DNA of 64,000 nt from Halapricum desulfuricans. Lineage in GTDB: Archaea; Halobacteriota; Halobacteria; Halobacteriales; Haloarculaceae. Of the stretch, positions 63,263 through 64,000 are shown one piece after another. Position 1 is the first letter of the stretch. Every line of letters starts with the position of its first letter. The stretch lies in the NCBI RefSeq assembly GCF_017094465.1, contig NZ_CP064792.1, forward strand, positions 62,001 to 126,000. Reading direction: 5' to 3'. Position numbers and translations under genes: made by a program. The notes under the pieces are model-generated. The model saw only the letters and a list, made by a program, of their open reading frames with translations, did not search any database and had not been told where the DNA came from.

Positions 63263-64000
63263 ATGGAGGTCGTCCGCAACATCCAGCTCAAGCTCGACGT
63301 TCCCGAGGACGCTCACAGTGTCCTCAACGAGACGTTCGAGCAATTCCGCCAAGCGGCCCAACACGTTGCTGACGCTGGATGGAGTGACGATCCCACACAG
63401 ATCAAGGACACGAAGAACACGCTCCACGAACAAACCTATGCAGAGGTTCGGGAGCAGACAAGTCTGCAAGCCAGTCTCGTCCAATCCGCCCGCAACCTTG
63501 CCGCTGACGCCCTCGACACCTGCAAAGACCGCATCCTCGACGACGGCAAGAAAGCCAGCAAGCCCAAGTTTCGAGGGAGTGTCGTCGTGTACAACGGACG
63601 CACCATCACGTACAACGACGACCACGTTACCCTCGCCACCGTGGACGACCGCGTAACCGCCGAGTTTGTCACACCCGAAGACGAGGAAGGGACGCCGTTT
63701 GCGGAGTATTGGACGGACGACTGGGAACGCAAGGAAGCCACGCTCCACAAACGTAACGGCACGTACTACCTCCACGTCGCAGTCGAGAAAGAAGTCGAAC
63801 CCGCTGATTCTGGCGACCAGCAACCCGAGAACGGAGTGGTTCTCGGCGTCGATTTGAACGTGGACGGATACCTCGCCGTCACCAGCACGGGAGCGTTCCT
63901 CGGTAATGCAGACTACCTCAACCACAAACGCGACGAGTATGAACGTCGGCGCGGCAACCTCCAACAGACAGGCACTCGCTCCGCGCACCTCACCATCAAG
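63263..64000 (+). CDS. tnpB: TnpB, N-terminal two thirds (runs off the window)
   Basis: At least 246 codons from the ATG at 63263 with no stop before the edge. N-terminal part E-V-V-R-N-I-Q-L-K-L-D-V then Q-S-A-R-N-L-A-A-D-A-L; the RuvC-I region is V-V-L-G-V-D-L-N-V-D-G. It differs from the TnpB at 60073 in sequence and in the left-end hairpin, so it belongs to another subfamily. The zinc finger and RuvC-III are outside the window. Confidence 0.8.
   Translation, partial: MEVVRNIQLKLDVPEDAHSVLNETFEQFRQAAQHVADAGWSDDPTQIKDTKNTLHEQTYAEVREQTSLQASLVQSARNLAADALDTCKDRILDDGKKASKPKFRGSVVVYNGRTITYNDDHVTLATVDDRVTAEFVTPEDEEGTPFAEYWTDDWERKEATLHKRNGTYYLHVAVEKEVEPADSGDQQPENGVVLGVDLNVDGYLAVTSTGAFLGNADYLNHKRDEYERRRGNLQQTGTRSAHLTIK

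Noticed and set aside
1-64000. CRISPR array to match the CARF-like gene
   Set aside because: No regularly spaced 25-40 base repeats were seen anywhere; the only regular repeats are the propeller blades.

Overview
The window comes from a halophilic archaeon (Halobacteria). The predicted proteins are strongly acidic. Several genes are apparently leaderless, with TATA boxes about 25-30 bases upstream of the start. Secreted proteins carry twin-arginine (Tat) signals and one has a PGF-CTERM-like tail. An Orc1/Cdc6 initiator, a decayed topoisomerase VI B gene and many IS1341/TnpB-type element ends fit the same assignment. Nearly all of the window is accessory DNA, made of several defence and DNA-processing modules separated by decayed genes and transposon debris.

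Layout. 0-2.2 kb: a secreted, sequon-rich glycoprotein coupled to a Gly-rich secreted protein (cut by the window edge), a small helical protein, and TnpB debris with three related hairpins. 2.3-7.0 kb: a lone AT-rich hypothetical gene; a three-gene operon with a stand-alone CARF-like sensor followed by a PIN nuclease; a pseudogene; and a SWIM/HNH protein with two C-terminal membrane segments. 7.2-20.7 kb: DNA-end processing genes, namely a YhaN-like SMC ATPase coupled to a YhaO/Mre11-like nuclease, divergent from an AddB/AddA-like helicase-nuclease pair, then an OB-fold/metallophosphoesterase fusion. 20.7-24.4 kb: an archaeal ATPase remnant and a hypothetical gene, both broken by point lesions, an intact unknown gene, and a nuclease gene split by one TAG codon. 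24.6-27.6 kb: an McrB/McrC-like pair.

28.2-42.9 kb: a large restriction-like block. It has a DUF1156 (COG1743) DNA methyltransferase, a TrlF-like PHP-ATPase, a GmrSD-type DUF262/DUF1524 protein, a DUF499 (COG1483) ATPase, a SNF2 helicase and a translationally coupled coiled-coil zinc protein. 43-47 kb: degraded coding DNA, an SF1 Upf1/Dna2-like helicase, and two overlapping small unknown genes. 47-56.5 kb: a transposase remnant, a PQQ beta-propeller protein, a frameshifted formyltransferase, an amidase with a Tat-secreted partner, a halolysin-like protease, and a second OB-metallophosphoesterase. 56.8-64 kb: a top6B pseudogene, a TrmB regulator, a DUF7837-type zinc protein, a PadR regulator, a complete TnpB element, orc1/cdc6, and an SRAP (YedK/HMCES-like) gene cut by a second TnpB element that runs off the window.

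How they work together (inference): the block from 2 to 47 kb looks like a defence island. It combines modification (DUF1156), DNA translocation and cleavage (SNF2, DUF499, McrBC, GmrSD, TrlF), end resection (YhaNO, AddAB), a putative nucleotide-signal-activated nuclease (CARF-PIN) and a membrane-tethered HNH protein. The least familiar candidates are the split CARF/PIN operon, the SWIM-HNH-membrane protein, and the combined DUF1156-TrlF-GmrSD-DUF499-SNF2-zinc-coil cluster.
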